From the NCBI GenBank assembly GCA_964490015.1, contig CAZBBA010000016.1:1-64000 (forward strand): 64,000 nt of DNA, read 5' to 3'. Origin of the DNA: Perlabentimonas sp964490015 (GTDB lineage Bacteria; Bacteroidota; Bacteroidia; Bacteroidales; Tenuifilaceae). Made by a program: the position numbers and the translations under genes. Under the pieces are notes generated by a model that made no database searches, was not told where the DNA came from, and worked only from the letters and a program-made list of their open reading frames with translations. Of the stretch, positions 16,566-25,682 are shown in pieces (the first letter of the stretch is position 1; the number at the start of each line of letters is the position of its first letter).

Positions 16566-19500
16566 TTACTTAGGAATATACTTTGCTATACGCTTGGCCA
16601 GCCTACGGAACTTGAACCGTTCAAGGTAACTATTTATACTTCTAAATACATTAGTGAGAAGGGTGATGTAGAATAAACCCGACATTATCCAAAGCACCAA
16701 AACATTGAACCAAAGGGTATCAACTTTTACTGGCCCAACCCGTTTGAAGGGGGCAAACATATGCGCTCTTCCATTGGTGGCCGTGGGTGCAGCAAAAGCA
16801 GGATGGTATTTTCGAATTAGTATTTTGTCCTTTACCAAAATTTTTTCAATCTCGTTTTTACTGAGCACCAGATCTTCGAGAGCGTTGTTATGAAATTTAC
16901 GCTTAATAGCAAATACCGCTTCTGGACTACCCAGTCGCCTCACCAATGCATTGTAAATTGAGTCCTTACTCTCATTAAGCGAACGGTTTTGGGTAAGCAG
17001 TTCGTTGCGAAGGGACGTAAAAAACTCTTTAACTTCGTCAACCTCCTTTAGGGTAATCGTTTCGGGATTAAGCAACGAGGTATCGGGGAAAAGAAACGAG
17101 TTTGAGGGAACAAATTCTTTTAATCGTACTAACTCATTCTGCACCAGATATAAGTCTTTGTGGGTAACATTAGTTATGCGATGCGATGCGATGCTTTTTG
17201 AGGATTCATCAAGTTTAATTGTCAGTCGAGGAATAAGAAATGTGGCTATGAATGTGTTATTACTAATCTGGCTATCGATATGGTAAAAATGACGGTTAAA
17301 CCGGTTATACTTAAACTGATGAATGCACAGCGCCTCGTAGGCCCAACGAACTGGGTTGATATCGCCAATTATAGGCACAAACTCGGGGTTTAGTATCTTT
17401 TTATGCAACTTATTGTAATTAACTACCACACCACTCAAAAGTAACATTGGGATTATGATAAGCGGAATAGTGACGTAGATTGTTACAACGGTATTGAGAG
17501 CCGCCGAGATATTCAGGCCTATAAGGTTAGCGCACACTGCGGTAGAGAATAGGATAAGCCATGTGCTTAAAAAATGCCCATTAATCTCCAGAATATAGTT
17601 GCCAATGGCTGTGAAAAGCAGTGTTTGAATTGCAGAGAATAGGAGTAGGGTTATAATCTTTGAGTTGATGTAGCTGAAGTAGCTAAGATTCAGAAATTTT
17701 TCGCGTTGTCGTACTTTCTGATCACGAATTATCTCCTCGGCGCTAATGGTTAGCCCCATAAAAATTGCCGCCACAACGCTCATAAATAGGAAACTCGAAA
17801 TGTTGTCGTTATTACTGTAAATGTAGGCTTCGGGGTTGTTAAGCGTACCGCTGCTAAACTTGCTGAAAAATCCAAGAACAAGTGCTAGGATAGGTGCTTC
17901 AAACAGTGCCATAAGCATAAATTGCCTGTTGGCTAATTTACTCAGCAGATTTCGCCGAAAGAATAGCCAACTTTGCTGCCTTCTGCTGGGTGCATTAAAG
18001 CTGTTCTCGGGAAGATTAAGCTTAGTTGTATGGGTGCGGGGTTTGATGGAATTCTGTATTTTACTCCGGTACAAATCGTACCATTCGGTTGCCGATCGTT
18101 TTCGTTTTCGTGTAAGTTTCCCGTACTCGTTTACAACCCTAGCTTCAATAATTCTAAGAATTTGCTCAGTATTCACGTTTCCGCAGCAAAGGCACTCGCT
18201 CTCGTCGGCCTTCAGAAATTGGCCTTCATGCTTAAAGTACACCACTGCATCCATGGGGTTACCTTGGTATATGATTCTTCCCCCTTGGTCCATCACCAAC
18301 AACCTATCGAACAGCTTATAAATATCCGAAGAGGGTTGATGTACATTGGCAATTACTATTTTTCCCTTAAACGTTTGTCTTTTAAGGATCAGGATAATCC
18401 GCTCCGAGTCGAACGACGATAACCCCGATGTGGGCTCATCAACAAATAGAATTGCTGGTTCACGGATTAGTTCCATGGCAATATTTAGACGCTTGCGCTG
18501 GCCTCCACTTATAAATTTGTTTATGGGGTTTCCAACCTTTAGATCGCGAGCTTCATTCAGATCGAAATCCTTAAGGGTTTCGTTTACAAGTTCTTCTATG
18601 GCACTTTTCGTTTTATTGCGGAAGCAGAATCGAGCGCCAAAGTACAGATTCTGGTATACAGTTAGGTCCTCTACCAGCAAATCATCTTGTGGAACATATC
18701 CAATAACTCCTTTTAGCGCTTCCTGATCCTTGTGCAAATCGTAACCGTTTATGAGGATTCGGCCATGGGCCGGTTTAAGATTCCCGTTAAGAAGGTTGAT
18801 AAGGGTTGATTTGCCAACGCCACTTCCTCCCATTATGGCAATAAACTGTCCCGAATGCGCATCAAACGTGAATGGGTGAACCCCATTGGTGCTTCCCTTA
18901 TGGCGATACTGGATATTCTCGCCAGTAATTCGGATATTGGTCTTGCTCCACGATTGAAAGAAAACGCCTGCAATTTTACTGTAGTAAATTGGTTCAACTC
19001 TTGGACTTCGGATTACGCCCCCAACCCCAAAAATATACGAACGACCTGGCTTTAGCGCCTTACTATTCATAAACAGGTTACTCTCGCCAAAGTACTTTAC
19101 CAAAAAAGTATTGGTGCTGGGAATATGAATAAAGAAGAGTTTGCCTTGTAGGTTAGGTAAATATATATGATTAGGCTCATAGATGGTAGAATCATTACCA
19201 TCAACCTGAATAATAATACTGCTAAGTGATATGTCTTTGGGCGTTTTTGCTACAATAAAATCTTTGCCACTCTCGTACTCATCAAGAGGAATGTTAAATC
19301 GCTGAGCAATGGATTCGATAAAATTCAATTGATTTTCGGAAATATAACCCGTGTCCAATGTGAATTCCACGAGCTGAAGCACCAGCCAAACTTTTTGGTG
19401 CTGTTCAAACTCCGAGTTAATCTCGTCGCACATCAGTTCAATACGCTGATCGAGCGTAAACTCTACGCTTTGCTTGCTTCTCTTCTTGGGAACAGGCGGA

Positions 19501-19667
19501 TTGAAAAATCCCACGGCGCTCAGGTACTCATCAACCTGCTCACGGCTAATATCCTTGCTTAGGAAGTCGGCAATTACCCTATGAGCCGATTCGGACACGG
19601 TGCCCTCCTCGGTTTCGACCACTACGGCAAACAGCTTGATTAGCGATTTGAGAAGAGATTCGTTCAT
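16566..19667 (-). CDS. Large ABC protein: helical N-domain, ATPase, ABCG-like membrane domain
   Basis: 1033 residues. Residues 1-150 are helical and resemble a TerB-like domain (LLKSLIKLFAVVVETEEG). Residues 160-255 are beta-rich. An ABC ATPase follows, with Walker A GGSGVGKST near 276-285, signature ISGGQRKRL near 384 and Walker B ILFVDEPTSGLSS near 410; the order NBD then TMD and the PTSGL motif are those of ABCG/White exporters. A CLCC Cys cluster lies near 490. Membrane helices occupy about 590-760, then a long soluble loop of about 180 residues and a last helix before a basic tail (RFKFRRLAKRIAKYIPK). The substrate is unknown. It is followed by nothing on its strand and preceded 47 bases away by the stress protein gene. 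Confidence 0.85.
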   Translation of the reverse strand: MNESLLKSLIKLFAVVVETEEGTVSESAHRVIADFLSKDISREQVDEYLSAVGFFNPPVPKKRSKQSVEFTLDQRIELMCDEINSEFEQHQKVWLVLQLVEFTLDTGYISENQLNFIESIAQRFNIPLDEYESGKDFIVAKTPKDISLSSIIIQVDGNDSTIYEPNHIYLPNLQGKLFFIHIPSTNTFLVKYFGESNLFMNSKALKPGRSYIFGVGGVIRSPRVEPIYYSKIAGVFFQSWSKTNIRITGENIQYRHKGSTNGVHPFTFDAHSGQFIAIMGGSGVGKSTLINLLNGNLKPAHGRILINGYDLHKDQEALKGVIGYVPQDDLLVEDLTVYQNLYFGARFCFRNKTKSAIEELVNETLKDFDLNEARDLKVGNPINKFISGGQRKRLNIAMELIREPAILFVDEPTSGLSSFDSERIILILKRQTFKGKIVIANVHQPSSDIYKLFDRLLVMDQGGRIIYQGNPMDAVVYFKHEGQFLKADESECLCCGNVNTEQILRIIEARVVNEYGKLTRKRKRSATEWYDLYRSKIQNSIKPRTHTTKLNLPENSFNAPSRRQQSWLFFRRNLLSKLANRQFMLMALFEAPILALVLGFFSKFSSGTLNNPEAYIYSNNDNISSFLFMSVVAAIFMGLTISAEEIIRDQKVRQREKFLNLSYFSYINSKIITLLLFSAIQTLLFTAIGNYILEINGHFLSTWLILFSTAVCANLIGLNISAALNTVVTIYVTIPLIIIPMLLLSGVVVNYNKLHKKILNPEFVPIIGDINPVRWAYEALCIHQFKYNRFNRHFYHIDSQISNNTFIATFLIPRLTIKLDESSKSIASHRITNVTHKDLYLVQNELVRLKEFVPSNSFLFPDTSLLNPETITLKEVDEVKEFFTSLRNELLTQNRSLNESKDSIYNALVRRLGSPEAVFAIKRKFHNNALEDLVLSKNEIEKILVKDKILIRKYHPAFAAPTATNGRAHMFAPFKRVGPVKVDTLWFNVLVLWIMSGLFYITLLTNVFRSINSYLERFKFRRLAKRIAKYIPK

Positions 19668-19714
19668 CTGTTAGAAAAAGGCGGCGCTTTTACAAGGTGA
19701 TTTTTGGTGATATT

Positions 19715-20602
19715 CTAGAAGAGGTTAAAGGGATCCACAATCGATTCAACCATACTCTCCTTGTCATCGGGGATAGTAGGAGTGAGGCTCAGCACAGGAA
19801 TCTCCGACTCATTAATTACATGATGGGCAAATGCACCTATATAGTAGTCGCGAACACGACCCTCTTGGTGTGTCATTATCATTATAAGGTCAGCATTTAC
19901 ATCGTTGGAGTAGTTAAGCACGTATTCATAGTCGGGAAGTTTCCCTCTTTTAAACATCTTGTGAGTACATTTAATGCCATTGTTGTGGAAAATACGTTCA
20001 ATCTTTGATATTCTGTTGTACAAGTTAGTTGCCTGATAGATGATACCCACGGAGTGAACGGTTACAATATGGATGTGTGAGCCGAAAAACTTGCTGAACG
20101 AGATGGCGCTTGCCACCTTCTCCTTGGTGCTTTTCGACAGGTCGAGGGGCAGCACAATATTCTTATACCCAATGCTGTGAGAACCCTTAATTGAAATAAC
20201 CGGGAAATCGGACTCGCTGATAACCTTGGTAGTGTTTGACCCTAAGAATTTCTTCATCCCCTTGGTTGAGCCATTTTTGCCCATAATGATAAACCGGGCG
20301 TTAATCTCTTTAGCCGTCTCGATTATGCACTCCGAAACCTTTCCTACCTTAATGATATGGCTAAAGTTGAGCTGCGAACTGGTGCACTCCTTCTCGATAA
20401 GCTGCTCAAGTCTCTCTTTGACCTCTTTCTTGGTCTCATCAATGTTAGTCGAAAAAAACTTGGAGAAAAGGTCGGTCGATTCAATCACGTATAGGAGAAC
20501 CACCTCGGCTTTCAGAAAACGGGAAATATCGTAACACTGATGAAGAGCAGCGAGGGATTGTTCCTGAAAATCGATGCAGACTAGTATTTTGTTGGTTTTC
20601 AT
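19715..20602 (-). CDS. Universal stress protein with two Usp domains
   Basis: 295 residues made of two tandem UspA-like domains (about 1-147 and 148-295). The first keeps the nucleotide-binding pattern: MGKNG then nine residues then GSNT, ending SDFPVISI. The second has a weaker site (MTHQEGRVRDYYIGAFAHHVI), so ATP binding may be limited to the first domain. It lies 47 bases upstream of the large ABC gene on the same strand and is probably co-transcribed. Usp proteins respond to starvation and envelope stress; the pairing suggests the ABC protein may be stress-linked, which is only inference. Confidence 0.9.
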   Translation of the reverse strand: MKTNKILVCIDFQEQSLAALHQCYDISRFLKAEVVLLYVIESTDLFSKFFSTNIDETKKEVKERLEQLIEKECTSSQLNFSHIIKVGKVSECIIETAKEINARFIIMGKNGSTKGMKKFLGSNTTKVISESDFPVISIKGSHSIGYKNIVLPLDLSKSTKEKVASAISFSKFFGSHIHIVTVHSVGIIYQATNLYNRISKIERIFHNNGIKCTHKMFKRGKLPDYEYVLNYSNDVNADLIMIMTHQEGRVRDYYIGAFAHHVINESEIPVLSLTPTIPDDKESMVESIVDPFNLF

Positions 20603-20932
20603 GGTTAATCGCTATTACTGACGCAGATTTTTATGCTTGGTGTAAAAATACTAAAGTTTTTTTTGATATGAGAGACTGAATTGTGTCATTGCCCCATATT
20701 TATCCTGTTCGGTGATCAATATCATCTTTTTTGGTGATACACCCTGCATCCCTTACAAAACCTTGTAAATTGTTAAAAAGATTTAGCTTTAAATATTTGC
20801 AAACCTATTGTTAATATAATAACAGTCAGTTTGCAATTAATCTACTAGCCCTCAGTTTTATAGTTGATACTGTAAATTGGGCGGGTTTTTATAACCTGAG
20901 CGTTTGCATTGTAAGAAATGAGAATTATCACA

Positions 20933-20962
20933 TTGTCAAACCCTAAAAATAAGTTATTTTTG
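20933..20962 (+). promoter_or_regulatory. Promoter of the V-ATPase operon
   Basis: TTG at 20933-20935 and TATTTTTG at 20955-20962, separated by 19 bases, the spacing of the main Bacteroidetes promoter. The leader to the first start codon would be about 80 bases. Confidence 0.65.
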
Positions 20963-21037
20963 TTTGCGGTAAAATGGAATAATATTGAATTTAAGCAACG
21001 AATTATCATAACTTATAATAAATAAATTAAACAAATC

Positions 21038-21044
21038 AGGAGGA
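21038..21044 (+). promoter_or_regulatory. Strong Shine-Dalgarno sequence before atpE
   Basis: AGGAGGA lies 6 bases upstream of the atpE ATG at 21051. Such a site is unusual in this phylum, where the 16S tail is largely sequestered, and clearly fixes this start. Confidence 0.7.
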
Positions 21045-21050
21045 CAAGCT

Positions 21051-21537
21051 ATGCAAAACAAGCTCCAAGAGCTCACCGAGAAAATATACATGGAGGGCTT
21101 AAATAAGGGTACAGAGGAGGCTAACCAGCTGGTGAGAAAGGCCAAAGACGATGCAGCAAAAATTGTTGCCGATGCCAAGAAGCAGGCCGAGCAAATTATG
21201 GCCCAAGCTAAAAAGGAGGCCGAAGACCTTAAGAAGAATGTTGAAACCGAGGCAGGTATATCGGCCAGGCAGGTTGTGAGTGGCCTTAAACAAGAGCTCT
21301 CGAACCTATTGGAAGCTAAGGTAATTCAGACACCTCTCATAGACGCCCTAAAGGACGTTAACTTTATTAAGATGGTGATTGAATCGGCACTTAAGAGCTG
21401 GAATCCCAACTCAACCGAGAAAATTTCGCTCAAGTTGCTACTCCCCGAGGCTACCGAGAATGAGCTAAAGCAACATCTCACAAGTAAGGTTTTAGCAACC
21501 CTTAATCAGGAACTTGAGGTAGTGGCCGATCGTAACC
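21051..21537 (+). CDS. atpE: V-type ATPase subunit E (C-terminus lost in assembly gap)
   Basis: 162 residues are visible up to the N run. The helical, charged N-terminal half (ANQLVRKAKDDAAKIVADAK) is the peripheral-stalk coiled coil of subunit E, and the beginning of the globular C-terminal domain is present (KVLATLNQELEVVADRN). About 35-40 residues of C-terminal domain should be missing, judged by usual lengths near 200. Subunit E forms the stator that links V1 to the membrane subunit I. It is the first gene of the operon. Confidence 0.88.
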
Positions 21538-21637
21538 NNNNNNNNNNNNNNNNNNNNNNNNNNNNNNNNNNNNNNNNNNNNNNNNNNNNNNNNNNNNNNN
21601 NNNNNNNNNNNNNNNNNNNNNNNNNNNNNNNNNNNNN
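21538..21637. other. Assembly gap of exactly 100 N
   Basis: The round length suggests a scaffolding placeholder of unknown true size. The gap hides the end of atpE and the start of the DUF2764 gene; both proteins are too short without it, so the real missing stretch is probably several hundred bases. Confidence 0.95.
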
Positions 21638-21952
21638 ACGCTAACCCGAAGTCAAGCCCCCGATTTTGGCCTAAAAAAGGAGATCGACTACATTGAGAAC
21701 CTACTTCAAATTGCCGAAATAAACGATATCATTGAGCGCGAGCGCCGCCTCGATCTGCTTAAATGGGAGATGGTGGACGAGTTTACAACCTTCGATTACT
21801 TCACTATTGAGCGAATTCTTGCCTTTTTCGTTAAGGCCGGAATGGTTTACCGTTGGACAAAGCTCGACCCCAAAATAGGTGTAGAAATGTTCCAAAAACT
21901 GGTGAAGGATCTCCGCGAAACCTACGAGCTTCCCAAAGAATTTGCAAAATAG
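21638..21952 (+). CDS. DUF2764 protein of the V-ATPase operon (N-terminus lost in gap)
   Basis: 104 C-terminal residues are visible, in a different frame from atpE, starting TLTRSQAPDFGLKKEIDYIE and ending LRETYELPKEFAK. DUF2764 proteins of roughly 270-290 residues occupy this place in Bacteroidetes V-ATPase operons; they may stand in for the C/d subunit that joins V1 to the rotor, since no subunit C gene is seen. The N-terminal two thirds fall in the assembly gap. The stop is 33 bases before atpA. Confidence 0.8.
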   Translation, partial: TLTRSQAPDFGLKKEIDYIENLLQIAEINDIIERERRLDLLKWEMVDEFTTFDYFTIERILAFFVKAGMVYRWTKLDPKIGVEMFQKLVKDLRETYELPKEFAK

Positions 21953-21985
21953 TAAAGAACGATAATAATTCAAATTGTGAAATAA

Positions 21986-23743
21986 ATGAAAACCAAAGGA
22001 AAAGTAACAGGCATTATCGCCAACCTTGTAACCGTTGAGGTTGATGGCCCCGTTGCGCAGAACGAGATATGTTACATTTACCGCGGTGAAACCAAGCTGA
22101 TGGCCGAGGTTATTAAGGTTATCGGCAAGTACGCCTACGTGCAGGTGTTCGAGAGCACCCGTGGGCTAAAGGTTAGCGACACCGTTGAATTTGAGGGACA
22201 TATGCTTGAAGCAACGCTTGGCCCTGGCCTTCTGTCGAAAAACTACGACGGACTGCAGCACGACCTTGCCAAGATGGACGGAGTATTCCTTAAGGCAGGC
22301 GACTACACCGAGGCGCTCGACTACGATGTTGATTGGGAGTTCACCCCGCTCGCCAAGGCCGGCGACGAGGTGCAGGCCGGTGACTGGCTGGGCGAGGTTC
22401 CCGAAAACTGGGTAAATCATAAAATTATGGTACCCTTTAAGTTAAAGGGTACGTTCACCGTAAAATCGATAGTTGACAAGGGCAAGTTCAAGGTTAACGA
22501 AACCATTGCAGTGATTACCGATAACGAAAACAACGATGTTAACGTTACCATGGAACAAAAATGGCCTGTTAAAATGGCTATTACTGCTTACAAGAATAAA
22601 CCCCGGCCATTTAAAATTATGGAAACTGGGGTAAGAGCGATTGACACGTTTAACCCAATTGCCGAGGGTGGAACAGGATTTATTCCCGGTCCGTTCGGTT
22701 GCGGTAAAACCGTACTACAGCATGCCATATCGAAGCAGGCCGAGGCCGACCTGATTGTAATTGCCGCCTGCGGTGAGCGTGCCAACGAGGTGGTTGAAAT
22801 CTTCACAGAATTCCCTCATCTCGACGACCCCCGCACAGGTCGTAAGCTAATGGAACGTACTACCATCATCGCAAACACATCCAACATGCCGGTGGCAGCA
22901 AGGGAGGCTTCGGTGTATACAGCAATGACCATTGCTGAGTACTATCGTTCGATGGGAGTTAAGGTGCTACTCCTGGCCGACTCAACCTCACGTTGGGCTC
23001 AAGCTCTTCGCGAGATGAGTAACCGACTTGAGGAGCTACCAGGGCCCGATGCATTCCCAATGGATCTTCCAGCTGTTATTGCCAACTTCTACTCTAGAGC
23101 AGGTTTGGTTTACCTGAACAATGGCGAAACCGGTTCGGTAACTTTTATTGGTACAGTGTCGCCCGCAGGTGGAAACCTTAAAGAGCCTGTAACGGAATCG
23201 ACCAAGAAGGCCGCTCGCTGTTTCTACGCGCTTTCGCAGCAGCGTGCCGATAGCAAGCGTTATCCAGCCATCGATCCCATGGACTCGTACTCAAAATACT
23301 TAGAGTATCCCGAAATCATTGATTATTTAAATAAAACAATTGATGAGAATTGGGTTCCAGCAGTACTCAGAGCCAAAAACTTTGTTCAGCGTGGGAAAGA
23401 AGCTTACGAGCAGATTAATATCCTTGGCGATGATGGCGTTCCCGTTGAGTACCACGACAGGTTCTGGAAGGCCGAACTTATCGACTTTATCATCCTGCAA
23501 CAGGATGCCTTCGATAAGATTGACTCATCGTGTCCTCTCAACCGACAGAAGTACATGCTTGAAAAGGTTATCGGCATTTGCGATATGACCTTTAACTTCG
23601 AGCATTTTGAGGATTGCTCCAAATTCTACAAAGGTGTAATTAACCTGCTAAGGCAGATGAACTACTCTGTTTTTGAGAGCGATGAGTTTAATAAGTACGA
23701 GAAAGAAATTGATACATTACTTAACGAAAGAAAGGCCGAATAA
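21986..23743 (+). CDS. atpA: V-type ATPase catalytic subunit A
   Basis: 585 residues, full length. The P-loop GPFGCGKTVLQHA lies near residue 234, preceded by the A-subunit insertion region. GERANEVVEI, LLADSTSRWAQALREMSNRLEELPG and FYSRAGLVYL are A-subunit hallmarks. It hydrolyses or makes ATP in the A3B3 headpiece on the cytoplasmic side. Its stop codon overlaps the atpB start by one base (TAATG), which implies translational coupling. Confidence 0.98.
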   Translation: MKTKGKVTGIIANLVTVEVDGPVAQNEICYIYRGETKLMAEVIKVIGKYAYVQVFESTRGLKVSDTVEFEGHMLEATLGPGLLSKNYDGLQHDLAKMDGVFLKAGDYTEALDYDVDWEFTPLAKAGDEVQAGDWLGEVPENWVNHKIMVPFKLKGTFTVKSIVDKGKFKVNETIAVITDNENNDVNVTMEQKWPVKMAITAYKNKPRPFKIMETGVRAIDTFNPIAEGGTGFIPGPFGCGKTVLQHAISKQAEADLIVIAACGERANEVVEIFTEFPHLDDPRTGRKLMERTTIIANTSNMPVAAREASVYTAMTIAEYYRSMGVKVLLLADSTSRWAQALREMSNRLEELPGPDAFPMDLPAVIANFYSRAGLVYLNNGETGSVTFIGTVSPAGGNLKEPVTESTKKAARCFYALSQQRADSKRYPAIDPMDSYSKYLEYPEIIDYLNKTIDENWVPAVLRAKNFVQRGKEAYEQINILGDDGVPVEYHDRFWKAELIDFIILQQDAFDKIDSSCPLNRQKYMLEKVIGICDMTFNFEHFEDCSKFYKGVINLLRQMNYSVFESDEFNKYEKEIDTLLNERKAE

Positions 23744-25068
23744 TGGAAACAAAAGCTTTTCAGAAAATATACACACAGCTAGTTGGAATCACTAAAGCGA
23801 CCTGCACCCTTAAGGCGCAGGGCGTTTCCAACGAGGAGTTGGCCATGGTACATGGTAGGCTTGCTCAGGTAGTTAAGATTTACGGCGATTTGGTAACCCT
23901 TCAGGTTTTTGGTGGTACCGAGGGTATTCCTACAAATGCCGAGGTTATCTTCTATGGGGAGCCTCCTAAACTTAAGGTTGGCGATGATCTTGCGGGCCGT
24001 TTCTTCAATGCATATGGGCAACCGCTTTTTGGTGGAACCGAGATAGAGGGCATTGAACGTGAGATTGGTGGCCCATCGGTAAATCCGCTAAAGCGAAAGC
24101 AGCCATCGGAACTAATTGCCACAGGAATTGCGGGTATCGACCTCAACAATACGCTGGTAACGGGGCAAAAGATTCCCTTCTTTGCCGACCCCGACCAACC
24201 CTTTAACCAGGTTATGGCTATGGTTGCGCTTCGCGCAAAGGCCGATAAGATTATTCTTGGCGGTATGGGTCTTACCAACGACGACTTCCTTTTCTTTAAG
24301 AATGTATTCGAGAACGCTGGTGCACTCGATCGAATTATCTGCTTTGTTAATACCACCGAGCAGCCACCAGTTGAGCGTCTGCTTGTTCCTGATATGGCGC
24401 TTACCGCAGCCGAGTATTTTGCAACAGAAAAGAACGAAAAGGTTCTGGTGCTTCTAACGGATATGACCCTTTATGCCGATGCGTTGAGTATTGTATCGAA
24501 CCGTATGGATCAGATTCCATCGAAGGACTCGATGCCGGGTTCGCTATACTCCGATTTAGCAAAACTTTACGAGAAAGCCGTGCAGTTTCCCGATGGTGGC
24601 TCAATTACCATTGTGGCTGTAACAACCCTTTCGGGTGGCGATATTACTCACGCAATTCCCGATAACACTGGTTACATCACCGAGGGGCAGCTTTTCCTAA
24701 GGAAAGATTCCGATACCAATAAGGTTATTGTTGACCCATTCCGAAGCCTATCGCGCTTAAAGCAGCTGGTTATTGGAAAGAAAACCCGCGAAGATCACCC
24801 ACAGGTTATGAACGCAGCCGTTCGTCTATACGCCGATGCGGCCAACGCCAAAACCAAGCTCGAGAACGGTTTCGACCTGTCGGATTACGATGAGCGCTGC
24901 CTAAAATTTGCTCACGATTACTCAGTTAAGCTACTGGCCATTGATGTGAACATCGACATTGAAACGATGCTTAACCAAGGCTGGGAACTGTTTGCCAAGT
25001 ATTTTACCAAGGCAGAGGTTGCCATCCGTCAGGAGCTGGTTAACAAGTATTGGCCAAAGGAGCAGTAA
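23743..25068 (+). CDS. atpB: V-type ATPase regulatory subunit B
   Basis: 441 residues. It has the A/B fold but lacks a P-loop lysine; the equivalent stretch is PFFADPDQPFNQVMAMVALR, as expected for the non-catalytic subunit. SNRMDQIPSKDSMPGSLYSD and TEGQLFLRKDSD are typical B motifs. It alternates with A in the A3B3 ring. Coupled to atpA by a one-base overlap and followed 11 bases later by atpD. Confidence 0.97.
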   Translation: METKAFQKIYTQLVGITKATCTLKAQGVSNEELAMVHGRLAQVVKIYGDLVTLQVFGGTEGIPTNAEVIFYGEPPKLKVGDDLAGRFFNAYGQPLFGGTEIEGIEREIGGPSVNPLKRKQPSELIATGIAGIDLNNTLVTGQKIPFFADPDQPFNQVMAMVALRAKADKIILGGMGLTNDDFLFFKNVFENAGALDRIICFVNTTEQPPVERLLVPDMALTAAEYFATEKNEKVLVLLTDMTLYADALSIVSNRMDQIPSKDSMPGSLYSDLAKLYEKAVQFPDGGSITIVAVTTLSGGDITHAIPDNTGYITEGQLFLRKDSDTNKVIVDPFRSLSRLKQLVIGKKTREDHPQVMNAAVRLYADAANAKTKLENGFDLSDYDERCLKFAHDYSVKLLAIDVNIDIETMLNQGWELFAKYFTKAEVAIRQELVNKYWPKEQ

Positions 25069-25079
25069 AAACCTAAACT

Positions 25080-25682
25080 ATGGCAATTAAATTTCAATTC
25101 AATAAAACTTCGCTTAACGACCTCAACAAGCAGTTAAAGGTTCGTCAACGCGCGTTGCCCACCCTAAAGAATAAGGAGTCGGCACTTCGTGCCGAGGTGA
25201 AACGAGCCAAAGACCAAGCCAAGGAGTTGGAGGAGAAGTTGCAGCAGAAAATGCGCGACTTCGACTACATGGTGAGCCTGTGGGGGGAGTTTGAACACGA
25301 CCTCATCAGCGTTGATGACGTTAAGCTAAGCATAGTGAAAATTGCCGGGGTTCGCATTCCTGTTTTAGAGGAAGTTATCTTTAGAGTAAAGGAGTATAGC
25401 CTTTTTGCCCGGCCCTTCTGGTATCCCGCGGGAGTACAAATTCTGAAGGAGTTGGCAAGCATTGGTATCGAGAGCGTTTTCTTTAGCGAGAAGATGCGAT
25501 TACTGGACCATGCGCGAAAGAAAACCACCCAGAAGGTGAATCTTTACGAAAAGGTGCAAATTCCAGGATACGAAACCGCCATAAGAAAGATTAAACGCTT
25601 TATGGAGGACGAAGAGAACCTCGCCAAGTCGGCTATGAAGATTGTGAAAACCCGTCAGCAGAATATGGAGGTAGAGGTATGA
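25080..25682 (+). CDS. atpD: V-type ATPase central-stalk subunit D
   Basis: 200 residues. It has the two long antiparallel helices of the rotor axle at both ends (FNKTSLNDLNKQLKVRQRAL and the C-terminal ARKKTTQKVNLYEKVQIPGY followed by a basic helix). Subunit D turns inside A3B3 and transmits rotation to the K ring. Its end overlaps the next gene by four bases (ATGA), so the two are translationally coupled. No subunit F gene, its usual partner, is seen in the operon. Confidence 0.93.
   Translation: MAIKFQFNKTSLNDLNKQLKVRQRALPTLKNKESALRAEVKRAKDQAKELEEKLQQKMRDFDYMVSLWGEFEHDLISVDDVKLSIVKIAGVRIPVLEEVIFRVKEYSLFARPFWYPAGVQILKELASIGIESVFFSEKMRLLDHARKKTTQKVNLYEKVQIPGYETAIRKIKRFMEDEENLAKSAMKIVKTRQQNMEVEV

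Larger units (their letters stand above)
20603..21050. other. Divergent intergenic region, Usp / V-ATPase
   Basis: 448 bases with no credible gene. It holds the V-ATPase promoter (20933-20962), a small palindrome TTACAA-AACC-TTGTAA at 20753-20768, and an AT-rich leader ending in a strong Shine-Dalgarno sequence. No clear promoter for the Usp gene was found. Confidence 0.6.

Noticed and set aside
17836..18726. Plus-strand open frames opposite the large ABC gene
   Set aside because: They are antisense to conserved ATPase motifs and have no recognisable domain or promoter.
21051..21644. Reading subunit E straight through the N run to the stop at 21642
   Set aside because: The bases are unknown and the visible coding after the gap is a different protein in another frame.
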